Of a stretch of DNA of 64,000 bases, positions 27,440 through 37,545 are shown piece by piece. The stretch lies in assembly GCF_014831675.1 (NCBI RefSeq), contig NZ_VJXY01000018.1:90861-154860 (forward strand), read 5' to 3'. Source of the stretch: Komarekiella delphini-convector SJRDD-AB1 (GTDB lineage Bacteria > Cyanobacteriota > Cyanobacteriia > Cyanobacteriales > Nostocaceae). The notes beneath the pieces are model-generated. The model worked only from the letters and a program-made list of their open reading frames with translations, ran no database searches and had not been told where the DNA came from. How positions within the stretch are numbered: position 1 is the first letter of the stretch; each line of letters starts with the position of its first letter. Position numbers and translations under genes: made by a program.

Positions 27440-27779
27440 AGATTGGTAGTCCCAAATTCTTTAAAGAAGTAACTTTAGCTATTAATTTTTGAGCATACTT
27501 TTCTTGACATATATTCATATCAATTAAGTTTATTGAAATTTTCATAAAGTTGAAAATGTAAAAATAAAAAAAATATTAGGAAATCTCAAAATGCAAAAAT
27601 TTCTGGGAAACTAGAAACTGTTCAAACGGGGTCAGCTAATATAAAAACCCTGAACATTAACTCAATAAAATTTAAATGAGGTCAATTATATTAAAGACCT
27701 CAAGTTTAATAAAACTCAAAATGTTTAAAGCGCCAGACTAACAATTTGTTAGTTTGGCGCTTTAATGCTAACTAAAGGT
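27440..27779. other. Intergenic region with a terminator, no gene
   Basis: This AT-rich spacer between convergent genes holds the strong hairpin at 27727-27763. AGGGGTC/GAGGTC-type short repeats near 27630-27700 are weak. Confidence 0.5.
27727..27763 (-). terminator. Terminator of the beta-helix/SLH gene
   Basis: AAAGCGCCAGACTAACA and TGTTAGTTTGGCGCTTT give a 17-bp stem with one mismatch and a 3-base loop, 17 bases past the stop of the gene ending at 27780. Confidence 0.7.
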
Positions 27780-29471
27780 TTACTGAACTGTTACCAAATA
27801 GGATGAAGGAATTGGTTGGGCACGTCCTGCACTAACGAGTGCTTGGTAAACAAAGGCTGCAACTTCTGCTCTGGTTGCCTCACGATTAGGATTGAGTTGT
27901 TTAGCTGTGGGATAGTTGATTACTAATTGCCGTGCAGTTGCGGCGGCAACTGGAGCGATCGCATAATTAGGAATCTGGGAAGCATCGGTGTAAAAGGAAA
28001 GGACATTCTGATTATTGGCAGTTAAGCCCAAACCATTAGCTAAAGAAACTAACGCCTGCACTCTAGGAATTTGCTGTTGGGGTTTAAAATTCCCATCGGG
28101 ATAGCCAGAGACAAATTGACTCTGGTAAGCAGATTTGATGGCAGCGTAAGCCCAAAAGTTGTTTTTTACATCCTTAAACTCAATGCCTGCGCGTTTTGCA
28201 GGTGGTTTCAGGGCTTTAGTGATAATAGTGGCGAATTGGGCGCGAGTCACAGGCTCGTTGGGTTTAAAGCTCCCATCAGGAAAGCCAGCAATAATATTTT
28301 GGGAGGCTAAGGCTTCGATGTAGGGTTTGGCCCAATAAGTTGCTGTCACATCCTTAAAGGCAACAGGCCCTCCTGGTGGTTGGTCAACAGCAGCGGCAAC
28401 AAATTCCACTGACCCTAAAATCCGTTTCTGATCAATATCGTTGCCAATAGCGAGAATCTGATTAGTTTTGGTGGCGTTGTTCAGGTCATAACGAGTGTTA
28501 TTGCGGATGAGATTGCCACCAGGATTTTCGTTAGTGCCAAGATCGGGTAGAGCATTGACAGTTGCTACGACGCCATCCCGCTTATTGTTCTGAATAACAT
28601 TCTTACGTAGTATGGGCTTGGCTGACTCTGAGATAAAAAGACCGTCTTGGTTTTGGACAATTTGGTTTTCCACAACCAAAGGTGTGGAAGTACCACCGAT
28701 CGCCAAACCAAAACCCGTATCCTGAAATACGTTATTCCGAATCTCTCCTTGGGCAGATCTAGCGATAGAAACCCCGTTACCTTTGTTTTGCACAAAGAGA
28801 TTGTTTTCAATTTTGGGATTACCTGTACCCGTAACAAAAACACCCTCTCTTACACTGTTAGTAAAAGTACTATTTTTGATAATGGGATTAGTTGATTCTA
28901 CCCACACACCTGTACCCCGCTGATTTGGGTTGGTGACACTCACGCCTGTGATCGTAGTATCTTGCTCGGCAAGAATTGTAATATCCTGTCTGGCAAAGGT
29001 GCGACTAGTGTAGAAACCTCCACCTGTAATCAATATTGCCTGACCTTTAGTCGATTCATCACCCCGCAGCGTTACCCCTGGTTTAAGCAAGACTGGAAAA
29101 GTTTCTCCACTTTCCTGGTTATAGTTCCCAGCAGCCAGTTGAATGGTTGTACCTGGTTGGGCTTGACTTAGGGCGAAGGTGATGGTTTTGTAGGGTGCTG
29201 CTGCCGTTGCACCTGCACCAGTAGTATCTGCACCAGTTGCAGAGTTAACGTAAATAACTGTTGCACTTGCAGGAACTTGCGCTGTGAGAGTAGGGGCAAT
29301 AGCTGCTTGGTGAGTAGCACCAGCATTTACCTCACTAGGTAGTAGCATTGAGCCACTAGAAACAACTAATAAAGCCGTTAGTCCAGCTCCCACACGTAAA
29401 GTAGATTTGAGGTGATTGCTAGAAAGAAGGCGATTTTTCGCTGGAGAAATGTGAAAACTCCGATATTTCAT
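27780..29471 (-). CDS. Secreted DUF1565/beta-helix protein with SLH domains
   Basis: The 563-residue protein has a signal peptide (about 1-50, hydrophobic GAGLTALLVVSSGSMLL). Residues 70-345 contain a DUF1565/right-handed parallel beta-helix region with repeated turns such as TGVSVTNPNQRGTGVWVEST, IKNSTFTNSVREGVFVTGTG and IENNLFVQNKGNGVSIA. Three SLH repeats complete it: FKDVTATYWAKPYIEALASQ, FKDVKNNFWAYAAIKSAYQS and a more divergent last one. It should sit on the cell wall through the SLH part, exposing the helix, as in carbohydrate-binding or modifying surface proteins. Confidence 0.85.
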   Translation of the reverse strand: MKYRSFHISPAKNRLLSSNHLKSTLRVGAGLTALLVVSSGSMLLPSEVNAGATHQAAIAPTLTAQVPASATVIYVNSATGADTTGAGATAAAPYKTITFALSQAQPGTTIQLAAGNYNQESGETFPVLLKPGVTLRGDESTKGQAILITGGGFYTSRTFARQDITILAEQDTTITGVSVTNPNQRGTGVWVESTNPIIKNSTFTNSVREGVFVTGTGNPKIENNLFVQNKGNGVSIARSAQGEIRNNVFQDTGFGLAIGGTSTPLVVENQIVQNQDGLFISESAKPILRKNVIQNNKRDGVVATVNALPDLGTNENPGGNLIRNNTRYDLNNATKTNQILAIGNDIDQKRILGSVEFVAAAVDQPPGGPVAFKDVTATYWAKPYIEALASQNIIAGFPDGSFKPNEPVTRAQFATIITKALKPPAKRAGIEFKDVKNNFWAYAAIKSAYQSQFVSGYPDGNFKPQQQIPRVQALVSLANGLGLTANNQNVLSFYTDASQIPNYAIAPVAAATARQLVINYPTAKQLNPNREATRAEVAAFVYQALVSAGRAQPIPSSYLVTVQ

Positions 29472-29660
29472 TTTTAAGGTCTGTAATGTGCTGAATTAAA
29501 GTACGTTGAACAAGGTTGAAGGTAGCAGCCATGTAGCTGTAAAACCCATGCAAAACTATACCGGATGATTAGCACTAATTCAGCTAAATTCCTTAGATAG
29601 ATCACAGAACTTATACTGTTGATTTCTAAAAATTACCCGCGAGTGGATACCTAGAGCCAG

Positions 29661-30260
29661 ATGCCACAACTAATTGTCCTGGAATACCATCCAGGAAAAG
29701 AAGCCTTTTGGAAATCAAAGGAAATGCGTTGTCAATTTTTAGCGCTACGTCGAATCTTAGTTTTAGTCTTTACCGCCTGTCTTTTAACCTTCACCGCTCC
29801 TGGCTTCGCTGCTGAACGAGTGGTGCTCAAGTACGGGGTCTTCCGTGAATCACTTTCAGTAGAGGAGCTATCCACTTTTGCCCAAACAGGTGAACTTTCA
29901 CGTTCATTAAGAGTTAATTTAGCTTTAGCGCGACAAAATCCCAGAGCAATTCGTCAGTATTTAACTCAACCAGTGAAGGTAAACCCCGTGTTTTTGGATA
30001 GAGTACTCAATAGCCCGGTTGGTAACGTTATTTTGGATCAAATTAGTGAAGTTATTCATACACCTTCTCGCAGAGCAGACCGACAGGCTATACGTGCTGC
30101 TTTAGTTGTTTCTGCAAGTCAAGATGGGCAAGTGTCGTTAATCGAAATTATTGAAAATTATCCCACAACAGAAGTAGAAGTTGATGGCGATCGCTTGGAG
30201 AGTGCCTATCGTCAACTTCGTCGCTTGCAAACAAGCTTAGAAAATTTATTTGGTATTTAG
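29661..30260 (+). CDS. DUF1400-type secreted protein
   Basis: The 199-residue protein has a signal peptide ending TAPGFAAERV (about residue 50 from this start, or 28 from an ATG at 29727). The mature part reads LKYGVFRESLSVEELSTFAQ, TGELSRSLRVNLALA and VNPVFLDRVLNSPVGNVIL, which matches DUF1400, usually found in front of an alpha/beta hydrolase in cyanobacteria. Here the hydrolase is absent, so it is a stand-alone domain. The two start choices cannot be separated by ribosome site. Confidence 0.75.
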   Translation: MPQLIVLEYHPGKEAFWKSKEMRCQFLALRRILVLVFTACLLTFTAPGFAAERVVLKYGVFRESLSVEELSTFAQTGELSRSLRVNLALARQNPRAIRQYLTQPVKVNPVFLDRVLNSPVGNVILDQISEVIHTPSRRADRQAIRAALVVSASQDGQVSLIEIIENYPTTEVEVDGDRLESAYRQLRRLQTSLENLFGI

Positions 30261-30454
30261 TAAGCTAAAGTCTCTAAAGTTTCTCTTAAATACCGCTGTA
30301 CCTGCTGTTCTAGGCGAAGCCCTTGTAATTGAACATCGCGTTCTAGCTGCCAGCGTTGAAAGCCGGAGCTTGCAGAGATTGCGTATTTGAGGCTATACCA
30401 AATTTCAGTATCAGGAGAAATTTGGCGATCGCTAAAAGCTGGAATTTGAGCCAT
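30257..30454 (-). CDS. Small conserved hypothetical protein (65 aa)
   Basis: The protein begins MAQIPAFSDRQISPDTEIWY and is helical later (EQQVQRYLRETLETLAY). Its stop overlaps the convergent DUF1400 gene by 4 bases, and its start is 6 bases after the stop of the membrane protein upstream, so both are probably one transcript. Function unknown. Confidence 0.65.
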   Translation of the reverse strand: MAQIPAFSDRQISPDTEIWYSLKYAISASSGFQRWQLERDVQLQGLRLEQQVQRYLRETLETLAY

Positions 30455-30460
30455 AGTTCC

Positions 30461-31072
30461 TCATTCCTCAGTTTTAACTTCCAGATTCAAATGGGGCAAG
30501 ATTCGATTAACTCGTACCCCTAAAATTGTGAAATCCTGCTTAATCTTTTCTAAAGATAATGCTTCTGCGGCTGCAAAATCTGTGTCATTAGTCACTAAAA
30601 TTCGTGCGACACTCACAGGAATTTGTAAAAATAGATTACTTGCTAAAAAGGCTAAAGCAGCAAGCAGTAACCCCAGACTACGCCATTGTGGTAAAAATTT
30701 AGCTACATTGGCTACCATTGGGGCAACTTGATAGAGATGCCACAGCACCCATACTAATAATACTGCTGCTAGCAGCGATAGCATCCGATTTAACTTTGTA
30801 TTAATTAAACAGAGAATTTTTCGCTGCCGCTCTGTCAGATTTTCTGGTTTTAAGGCTATTCCCAAAATCGCAAATATATAAAAAGGGCGGCGCAGCTGCA
30901 TCCACAGCAGAGGAACAATACCAATGGTGGCCACTAGGAACAGTTCCATCCACATTGGCAACATTGGCTCACCCATAGACAGGAACAATAAGCACAATAC
31001 CAAAAAAATAGGCAACGTTGCCAATCCAGCAATGTGAATCCATAAGATAGGTTCAGAGCGAAATGAGGGCAT
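30461..31072 (-). CDS. Low-complexity-tail-type membrane protein
   Basis: The 203-residue protein begins MPSFRSEPILWIHIAGLATL and has four predicted membrane helices (about 10-30, 38-58, 95-115, 130-152). MQLRRPFYIFAILGIALKPE and LTERQRKIL follow the pattern of a cyanobacterial family described by a low-complexity tail; this copy ends NLEVKTEE with no such tail. It follows infB on the same strand, a neighbourhood that recurs in cyanobacteria by my recollection. Function unknown. Confidence 0.65.
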   Translation of the reverse strand: MPSFRSEPILWIHIAGLATLPIFLVLCLLFLSMGEPMLPMWMELFLVATIGIVPLLWMQLRRPFYIFAILGIALKPENLTERQRKILCLINTKLNRMLSLLAAVLLVWVLWHLYQVAPMVANVAKFLPQWRSLGLLLAALAFLASNLFLQIPVSVARILVTNDTDFAAAEALSLEKIKQDFTILGVRVNRILPHLNLEVKTEE

Positions 31073-31218
31073 ATATCAAGTTATCAGTCTTGAATTCTGA
31101 ATAACTAAAGTTCAGATGTCTGAGTACTAAGTGTTGATTTTCAAGTTTTGAATTTTGAGTTTTGAACTAAAAACTGTTTTCAACTCAACACTCTTAACTT
31201 TTACTCAGCACTTTGCGA

Positions 31219-31254
31219 GAAGTTGGAGCGGAGGCTTCCTCCGCTCCAAACTTC
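31219..31254. repeat. Strong hairpin after infB
   Basis: TTGGAGCGGAGG, loop CTT, CCTCCGCTCCAA is a perfect 12-bp stem extended by GAAG/CTTC past one bulge. It lies 20 bases downstream of the infB stop. Neither strand shows a good U-tract, so it is a dispersed repeat that may also act as a transcript end. Confidence 0.6.
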
Positions 31255-31273
31255 GGTAACTCATTGCACAACA

Positions 31274-34200
31274 CTATTTCGTCAATGTGAGAGTACGGCG
31301 CTTAGTCACCATCTGGTAGGCTTCGATGATGTCACCTTCAATCCAATCATTGAATTTATCAATGCCGACTCCGCATTCATAACCGGCGTTGACCTCACGG
31401 GAATCCTCTTTCATCCGTTTTAAGGAATCTAGGACGCCTTCATAGATCACTTTATTGCCACGACGCACCCGCACTTTGCAGTTGCGAATCAATTTGCCAG
31501 ATTGAACATAGCAACCAGCAACCGCACCACGACCAACTGGGAAGACGGCACGTACTTCGGTTTGACCCAAAGGTTCTTCCACCAACTCTGGTTCCAAAAG
31601 GCCTTCCAAGGCATCTTGAATATCTTCCAAGAGTTTGTAGATAATATTGTATTCCCGGACATCTACACCAGCCTCATCTGCGGCTTGTCTTGCTCCACTA
31701 GCGAAGGTGGTGTTAAAGCCAATAATCACAGCGTTACTGGCAGCTGCTAAGTCGATATCTGTCTCGGTGATTTCTCCAGCAGTAGCCAATAACATGCGGA
31801 TTTGGACTTCGTTTTGCGGGATTTGTTTGAGCGCTCCCACAATCGCTTCCACGGAACCTTGTACGTCTCCCTTCAAGATTAAGTTGAGTTCTTTCAACTC
31901 GCCTTCTTGTGCTTGAGCTGAGAGGGTTGTGAGGGTGACACGTCCCTGCAACAGGCGGGATTGGCGTTGTTTGTCGGCTCTGTCGGCTGCGAGTGCTCTA
32001 GCTTCTTTTTCGTTCTCGAAGACTTCAAACTCGTCACCTGCCGCTGGTACTTCACTTAAGCCTAATACCTCAACTGCAAAGGAGGGAGAAGCAACATCAA
32101 CTCTTGCACCTCTGTCATTGACCATTGCTCGCACCTTACCAAAGGCAGAGCCAGCTACCAGCATATCTCCCACGTGTAGGGTACCATTCTGAATCAGTAG
32201 GGTAGCAACTGCTCCCTTAGCTTTATCCAGATGGGCTTCAATTACCGTTCCTTTAGCGGAGCGGTCTGGGTTCGCATTGAGTTCTTCTACCTCTGCTACG
32301 AGCAGAATCATCTCTAAAAGCGTATCTAGGTTTTCGCCTCGGATAGCACTCACAGGAACCATAATTGTCTCACCGCCCCAATCTTCTGCGGTCAGTCCAT
32401 ACTGGGTGAGTTCTTGTTTCACCCGCTCTGGCTGCGCCCCTTCTTTATCGATTTTGTTGATTGCGACGATAATTGGTACTCCGGCAGCTTGAGCGTGGCT
32501 AACTGCTTCAACGGTTTGAGGGCGAACGCCATCATCAGCAGCCACTACCAAAACGGCAATGTCTGTTACCCGCGTTCCTCGCGCCCGCATAGCTGTAAAA
32601 GCTTCGTGACCGGGGGTATCCAGGAAGACAACCTGCTGCATTTTGCCTTCATGTTCCACATCTACATGATATGCACCAATGTGTTGGGTAATACCACCTG
32701 CTTCGCCAGCAGCCACTTTGGTTTTACGAATCGAGTCGAGTAGAGTTGTTTTACCGTGGTCTACGTGACCCATTATTGTCACTACTGGCGGACGACGGTG
32801 GAGATAATCCAAGTCTTCCGCACTGAGCATTTCTGTGATTTTCCGGGCTTCTGCTTCCGGTTCAGCAGTTTCGACTTCTATTTCTAGTTCTTTTCCTACC
32901 AGAGTAATTGTGGGAATATCCAGATTTTGGGTGATACTCACCGCCATGCCTTTGAGGAACAGGATTTTCACAATCTCTGTATCGGCAACGGCCATAACGT
33001 CAGCCAATTCTTGTACTGTCAGCGGGCCTGTCACTACAACTTTTTCTGGACGCTCACGCTTAATTTCGGTTTCTTGACGACGGTTTTGGTCGCGGTTGTA
33101 ACTAGACTTTCTACTACCTCTGGCAGTTGGAGTGCTCACAACCGCTGCGGCAATTGGCTGCGCTGGTCGGGCAGCCTTGGGTTTGGGAGGACGGGCGATG
33201 GAAAGGCTGACTTGGACTGTGGCTGGTATTTCTAGACCATCTTCGTCCAGTAAATCTTCTTCTTCAAATTCATCATCAAGTATCGGCTTGATCCGCTTGC
33301 CTTTGACGCCGGCCTTTGCCTTTTCTTTGACTTCGTCAATGATTTCTTCTTCTACCCATTTTTTCCCACCTTTAGTGGGACGGGGTGGAGTTGGGCGTTT
33401 CAAATCGAGGAGATCGGGTGCAACTGGCTCATCACCCAATCCTTCAGATTTCGCTGCTACTCCTGACATCTGTCTGGGCGGGGTAGCTATGGGCATTGCT
33501 GCTACAGCTTCACCAGGACGTGCTGGTCTGGGTCTTTGCCCTTCTCCTATTGGTGCTGGTGCAGATGGTCTATTACCTCTATGTTCTGGTTTTACAGGCG
33601 GCGGAGTGGGACGGGCCTGTCTTTGCGGTGCAGTTTGTGGGGTCTGGTCAGTTGTGAGCTTAGCGACTTTTGGCTTGACTTGATCCCGATCATCTTCGAC
33701 TCGCCGTGGGCGATCGCGTTTGAGTACAGGTTTGTCTGCCTGAGATTGCGGTTCATCTGCTTGCGCTTCTTCCGTCAATGGTCTTGACGGTGGGGCAACC
33801 AGTTGCGGTTTTTGAGGTTTTTCCGGTTTGGGTCTGGGTGGAACCGTTTTTTCCGGTTTTTCCGCTGCTATTTTTTCCGGTGTCTGATCTGTATTGGGAT
33901 TGGGCTTTTGATCCGCGTCTGTGACAGTATGTTGCTGTGCGGTTTCAGGATGATTCCGGGTTACAGGTCGAATTGGTGCCGTCGGCTGCATGGGTGAGAC
34001 AGGTGTAGCGAAGGACCGTGGAGGAGAAGGAGGATTAGCTTCAGACAAGGCAGCTTGGGTATTGGTAGCGACTGACGCCTCTGGGGCGTTGGAGGTAGGA
34101 TTTCTCAATATTTTGGGTTTACGAATTTCCAAAATTTGTTGTTTGTGAGGTGGAGCAGGTCGGTTACGTCCGCCATTTTGTGGCGAATTGGGTTTATGAG

Positions 34201-34408
34201 TGGTTATACCTAATTCTTTTTTAGGGGTTCCATTTGTAGCCGCGAGTTTTTCCGCAGCCGAACGGATACGTTCTGCCTCCGATTCTGAAATCGTGCTGCT
34301 ATGGCTTTTGACCGCAATGTTGAGCTGGTCGCAAATTGCTAATAGCTCTTTGTTATCCAAATTCAATTCCTTTGATAATTCGTAGATTCTAACTTTGCCG
34401 TTGTTCAT
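31274..34408 (-). CDS. infB: Translation initiation factor IF-2
   Basis: This 1044-residue GTPase brings initiator tRNA to the 30S subunit. Residues 1-60 are the IF2_N region ([20 protein letters not shown]), followed by a Pro/Lys/Glu-rich disordered stretch to about 440, long as usual in cyanobacteria. A second IF2_N-like region ([20 protein letters not shown]) precedes the G domain with [24 protein letters not shown] and NKID. Domain II, III and IV signatures continue to the end. It is the last gene of the rimP-nusA-ylxR-infB cluster; the 434-base gap to ylxR is large. Confidence 0.96.
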   Translation of the reverse strand: MNNGKVRIYELSKELNLDNKELLAICDQLNIAVKSHSSTISESEAERIRSAAEKLAATNGTPKKELGITTHKPNSPQNGGRNRPAPPHKQQILEIRKPKILRNPTSNAPEASVATNTQAALSEANPPSPPRSFATPVSPMQPTAPIRPVTRNHPETAQQHTVTDADQKPNPNTDQTPEKIAAEKPEKTVPPRPKPEKPQKPQLVAPPSRPLTEEAQADEPQSQADKPVLKRDRPRRVEDDRDQVKPKVAKLTTDQTPQTAPQRQARPTPPPVKPEHRGNRPSAPAPIGEGQRPRPARPGEAVAAMPIATPPRQMSGVAAKSEGLGDEPVAPDLLDLKRPTPPRPTKGGKKWVEEEIIDEVKEKAKAGVKGKRIKPILDDEFEEEDLLDEDGLEIPATVQVSLSIARPPKPKAARPAQPIAAAVVSTPTARGSRKSSYNRDQNRRQETEIKRERPEKVVVTGPLTVQELADVMAVADTEIVKILFLKGMAVSITQNLDIPTITLVGKELEIEVETAEPEAEARKITEMLSAEDLDYLHRRPPVVTIMGHVDHGKTTLLDSIRKTKVAAGEAGGITQHIGAYHVDVEHEGKMQQVVFLDTPGHEAFTAMRARGTRVTDIAVLVVAADDGVRPQTVEAVSHAQAAGVPIIVAINKIDKEGAQPERVKQELTQYGLTAEDWGGETIMVPVSAIRGENLDTLLEMILLVAEVEELNANPDRSAKGTVIEAHLDKAKGAVATLLIQNGTLHVGDMLVAGSAFGKVRAMVNDRGARVDVASPSFAVEVLGLSEVPAAGDEFEVFENEKEARALAADRADKQRQSRLLQGRVTLTTLSAQAQEGELKELNLILKGDVQGSVEAIVGALKQIPQNEVQIRMLLATAGEITETDIDLAAASNAVIIGFNTTFASGARQAADEAGVDVREYNIIYKLLEDIQDALEGLLEPELVEEPLGQTEVRAVFPVGRGAVAGCYVQSGKLIRNCKVRVRRGNKVIYEGVLDSLKRMKEDSREVNAGYECGVGIDKFNDWIEGDIIEAYQMVTKRRTLTLTK

Positions 34409-34842
34409 CCACTCTTCCCCTTTAATTTACAGTTTTAGCGGATGGTTGCCTGGTTTGCGACATCTCCATCCTTTGATTACTGTTTTTTGGTTGCCCTTGG
34501 TGATTTTGTCGGTGCCTCCAATCAGGAAAGAGAGATGTTTCGATTTAACGCTGGCGTCCCCACCAGGAAAGACGGTTGACGCCGAATTGCGCCTGAGCGC
34601 TACCAGGTTGCCATTTTGTAGTTTCTTGTTTTGCTGATTCTGAGTCTTCCACAACACAATTGAGTAAATCTTGTTGGGAGTATTGCTTTGCCCCTCTTTG
34701 TTATTGGAGAGCTACTTGCCTACTACACCCATTTACTATTTTGGCACTAACCCTACCAATCGCAGAGGGTGTGATCAAAGCACGATTAGTTCGGCTTTCG
34801 GCACAATTCCTCTTTTGGATTACCGCCACAAAGTTGTTCCAA
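34409..34842. other. Gap between ylxR and infB, no convincing gene
   Basis: A 76-codon minus frame at 34427-34657 lacks protein-like composition. The gap probably is transcribed as part of the operon or holds an internal promoter. Confidence 0.45.
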
Positions 34843-35112
34843 CTAAGTTTTATTTTGGCTATTGCTTTGGGCTAGACGCTGCCACATTGTTTGATACAGT
34901 GCTTCTGGCACTGATGCATGTAGCGATCGCCCTAGTCGATTTTTTTTTTGAGCAGCTTGTAAGCAGCTCACTTGCGGACAAATATAGGCAGAACGCCCCA
35001 TGCCCATATCTAATTGTACCTTCCCCGACGGAAAGACGCGGACAATCCGCCAAAACTCTTCTTTTAAGCCTACTTTGCGGCAACTAGTACAGCGCCGATA
35101 ATTTGGTTTCAT
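34843..35112 (-). CDS. ylxR: YlxR (RnpM-like) RNA-binding protein
   Basis: This 89-residue protein begins MKPNYRRCTSCRKVGLKEEF and has GRSAYICPQVSCLQAAQKKN, the DUF448/YlxR signature with paired Cys and a basic surface. The family binds RNA, and in Firmicutes modulates RNase P. It lies between nusA and infB as in most bacteria, supporting the call. Confidence 0.9.
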   Translation of the reverse strand: MKPNYRRCTSCRKVGLKEEFWRIVRVFPSGKVQLDMGMGRSAYICPQVSCLQAAQKKNRLGRSLHASVPEALYQTMWQRLAQSNSQNKT

Positions 35113-35258
35113 CGGTTTTCTGCAACCTTATGTCAGCAGTTTGGTTGTAAAAAAAGTTTTTTATTGCCAATTTTTACTTGTATCAAGATACCTTGCAAAA
35201 AGTAATTGTTAAGATTGGCAATGCATTCAACATTACCAGAACCCCAGAGGCTAGTAAA

Positions 35259-36539
35259 TTATTCCTCATTATTAGTGTCAAAATTATCATCCTCTAATTC
35301 TAATTCTTCTTGATTTTCATCCTCTAGTTCCTCATAATCAATGTCATCTTCTTGCTCTTGTTGATATTTGGCTCGTGAGGCTGCAAACTTGGCATCTTCT
35401 GCCGCGTAATCATACTTAGCTTTGTCTTTGATGTCAATTTTCCAACCAGTCAAGCGAGCAGCTAAACGAACATTTTGCCCTTCTTTTCCAATAGCTAAAC
35501 TCAGTTGATCTTCAGCTACTAATACGTGAGTTTGTCGAGTTTCTGGATCCATCAGGCGCACTTCGTCTACCCGTGCTGGACTCAAGGCGTTGGCAATGTA
35601 TGTTGCTGGATCTGGAGACCAGCGGATCACATCTATTTTTTCACCGCGCAATTCGTTGACTACCACTTGAATCCGCGATCCCCGCGCTCCGATACAAGCA
35701 CCTACTGGGTCAACATCGCGATCAAGAGTGTCTACTGCTATTTTAGTCCGGGGGCCCACGTAACGCGAGGGGGGATTAGCTTCCCGCGCTACGGCGACAA
35801 TCCGTACTACTTCATCTTCAATTTCCGGCACTTCGTTGGCGAAAAGATAAACTACCAAACCAGCATCGGCGCGAGATACGAGTAACTGCGGCCCTCGTTG
35901 CTGACCTTGGGAAACTTTTTTGAGATAGACTTTAAATGTGGCATTTGCCCGATAATTGTCGTTGGGCAACTGTTCCCGCTTAGGTAATTCGGCTTCTACC
36001 TCTGGCTGACCAAAGCCGCTGGTAACTGCCAAAATCACAGATTGTCTCTCAAACCGCAAAACTCTTGCTTGCAAGACAGTTCCTTCTAAATCTTGGAACT
36101 CTTCTTGCACCATCTGGCGTTGTTGATCCCGTAGTTTTTGCGCTAGTACCTGCTTGGTCTGCATCGCTGCCATGCGACCAAATTCTCCTTGATCTGGGGT
36201 CACATCCAGCACTACAGAGTCCCCTAGCTGCGCTTCAGGAGCTACTAATTGAACTTCGTCTAGGGAAATCTGATGGTCTGAGTTGCTGACTTCTTCGACA
36301 ATAGTTTTAGTGGAAAGAACGCGAAACCCTTCTCCTTCAATATCAAGTTCTACTTCAAAATTATCAAAATAATCTTCGTCAAACTGTTTGCGTTCTAAAT
36401 TCTGGGCACGACGATAACGTTCGTAACCCTTGAGTAATGCTTCTCTAATAGCTGATTGAACTGCAAGACGGGGTAAATTACGCTCGCGACTTATACTTTC
36501 AATTAATTCTTTTAATCCAGGTAAAGTAACCATTGACAT
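35259..36539 (-). CDS. nusA: Transcription factor NusA
   Basis: The ATG at 36539 (MSMVTLPGLKELI) has AAGGAG 7 bases upstream and is preferred to a TTG two codons earlier. The 426-residue protein has the N-terminal RNA-polymerase-binding domain (SRERNLPRLAVQSAIREALL), an S1 domain (about 140-205), and two KH domains (DPVGACIGARGSRIQVVVNE and LAIGKEGQNVRLAARLTGW). A highly acidic tail ends EDDNFDTNNEE; the AR repeats of E. coli are absent, as is usual in cyanobacteria. It controls pausing and termination, and the rimP leader upstream may be its autoregulatory target. Confidence 0.95.
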   Translation of the reverse strand: MSMVTLPGLKELIESISRERNLPRLAVQSAIREALLKGYERYRRAQNLERKQFDEDYFDNFEVELDIEGEGFRVLSTKTIVEEVSNSDHQISLDEVQLVAPEAQLGDSVVLDVTPDQGEFGRMAAMQTKQVLAQKLRDQQRQMVQEEFQDLEGTVLQARVLRFERQSVILAVTSGFGQPEVEAELPKREQLPNDNYRANATFKVYLKKVSQGQQRGPQLLVSRADAGLVVYLFANEVPEIEDEVVRIVAVAREANPPSRYVGPRTKIAVDTLDRDVDPVGACIGARGSRIQVVVNELRGEKIDVIRWSPDPATYIANALSPARVDEVRLMDPETRQTHVLVAEDQLSLAIGKEGQNVRLAARLTGWKIDIKDKAKYDYAAEDAKFAASRAKYQQEQEDDIDYEELEDENQEELELEDDNFDTNNEE

Positions 36540-36921
36540 AAGCAATCTCCTTACGTTTTATGTAAGCACCCAGCGCAATTTGAATTTTAAATTTTAGATT
36601 TAGACCAGGGATTAGTGATAGTAATAAGTAATTGTGGCTCAGTTTCCCATTCCCCATTAGCTAATTACATCATCAGTCCTCAATCCAAAATCTGTCTTGG
36701 AAAGTTTAGCTACTGCGTCAATAGGTAACGCAGCGTAAAGCCTTCTCTACGAGAGGCTTCTCTACGTTCGCGTAGCGTGTCGTAGACAGAGGCTTTGCCA
36801 ACGCCAACACCAAGGGTATAGCTTCTCTTAGAGCGATGTAAGAGCGTCGGAAGCCGTCGCACCGTCGCACCTACGGGAAGCAAGCTACAGACTTTCTGCA
36901 AAGTCTAAAATCCAAAATCAC
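36540..36921. repeat. Repeat-rich insertion between nusA and rimP
   Basis: The part at about 36715-36895 consists of short repeated blocks: AAAGCCTTCTCTACGAGAGG, CGTAGCGTGTCGTAGACAGA and AGAGGCTTTGCC. The same block types occur within the MITE-like element at 16800-16990. They create a 63-codon minus frame that is not a gene. Confidence 0.65.
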
Positions 36922-37383
36922 CTATCGGCGCTCATCCAACTGCACCCTACTAATTAGGGAACGCGGAATTTCGACTACACGACTTTTTTGGTTTAAGTAA
37001 ACTTTTGTCTCATCTCGGCGAATTAACTGACCAATCCACTCTTGCTGTCCGTCGTAGGGTGAAGAAGTGGAGATGATTACAGGAAATCCTTTAAAGGAAA
37101 TAAACTCCCTGTCGGTGACTAGTTGCCGTGAAATACCAGGACTGGAGACTTCTAAGACATAAGCATCTGGAACGATTTCCGCTGCATCTAAGAAGGCTTC
37201 TAAAGCACGGCTCATCCTCTCACAATCATCCAACCCAGTATCTTGCTGAGGATTGCGGATATCTACCCGCAATACTGGCGGACGTTGGTTAGTGTGAAAA
37301 ACTACACCAACAACTTCCAACCCCAGTTCTTGTGCTACTGGTGTCGCCAAATCAATAATTTGTGGGACTAAGGGATGAGTCAT
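36922..37383 (-). CDS. rimP: Ribosome maturation factor RimP
   Basis: The ATG at 37383 gives [20 protein letters not shown] and a 153-residue protein of normal length; an in-frame ATG at 37464 would translate through the terminator hairpin and is rejected. Family signatures are [35 protein letters not shown], and [14 protein letters not shown]. RimP assists 30S subunit maturation. It is the first gene of the cluster. Confidence 0.92.
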   Translation of the reverse strand: MTHPLVPQIIDLATPVAQELGLEVVGVVFHTNQRPPVLRVDIRNPQQDTGLDDCERMSRALEAFLDAAEIVPDAYVLEVSSPGISRQLVTDREFISFKGFPVIISTSSPYDGQQEWIGQLIRRDETKVYLNQKSRVVEIPRSLISRVQLDERR

Positions 37384-37393
37384 GCGAAAATTC

Positions 37394-37437
37394 AATAAAA
37401 AAAGTGGGCATCGACCCACTTCCTGCGATAGGAATAT
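37394..37437 (-). promoter_or_regulatory. rimP leader with intrinsic-terminator attenuator
   Basis: On the minus strand AAGTGGG, loop TCGATG, CCCACTT (37402-37421) is followed directly by TTTTTATTG, an intrinsic terminator, and rimP starts only 10-20 bases later. A second stem TTCCT/AGGAA lies just before it and shares bases with it, so the two may be alternative. A terminator in front of rimP-nusA is known in Firmicutes, where NusA autoregulates its operon by attenuation; the same logic is inferred here. Confidence 0.65.
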
Positions 37438-37545
37438 CTTCCAAGAAGTCTTGTGACGAACCATGATGGTTCGCCCCTAATTTGAGTTTAGCGCATTTCT
37501 TTGATAGTCAAGGGTCAAGGGTCTGTTTATTGCTCTGCTCTGCAT

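Noticed and set aside
33132-33683. 183-codon plus-strand frame opposite infB
   Set aside because: It is the antisense of the Pro-rich part of IF-2, which leaves the opposite strand open.
34427-34657. 76-codon minus-strand frame between ylxR and infB
   Set aside because: Composition is not protein-like and no homology pattern was recognised; operon gap is more likely.
36710-36901. 63-codon minus-strand frame between nusA and rimP
   Set aside because: It is translated repeat sequence shared with the MITE-like element.
37384-37464. N-terminal extension of rimP by 27 codons
   Set aside because: It would translate through the terminator hairpin; the start at 37383 matches normal RimP length.
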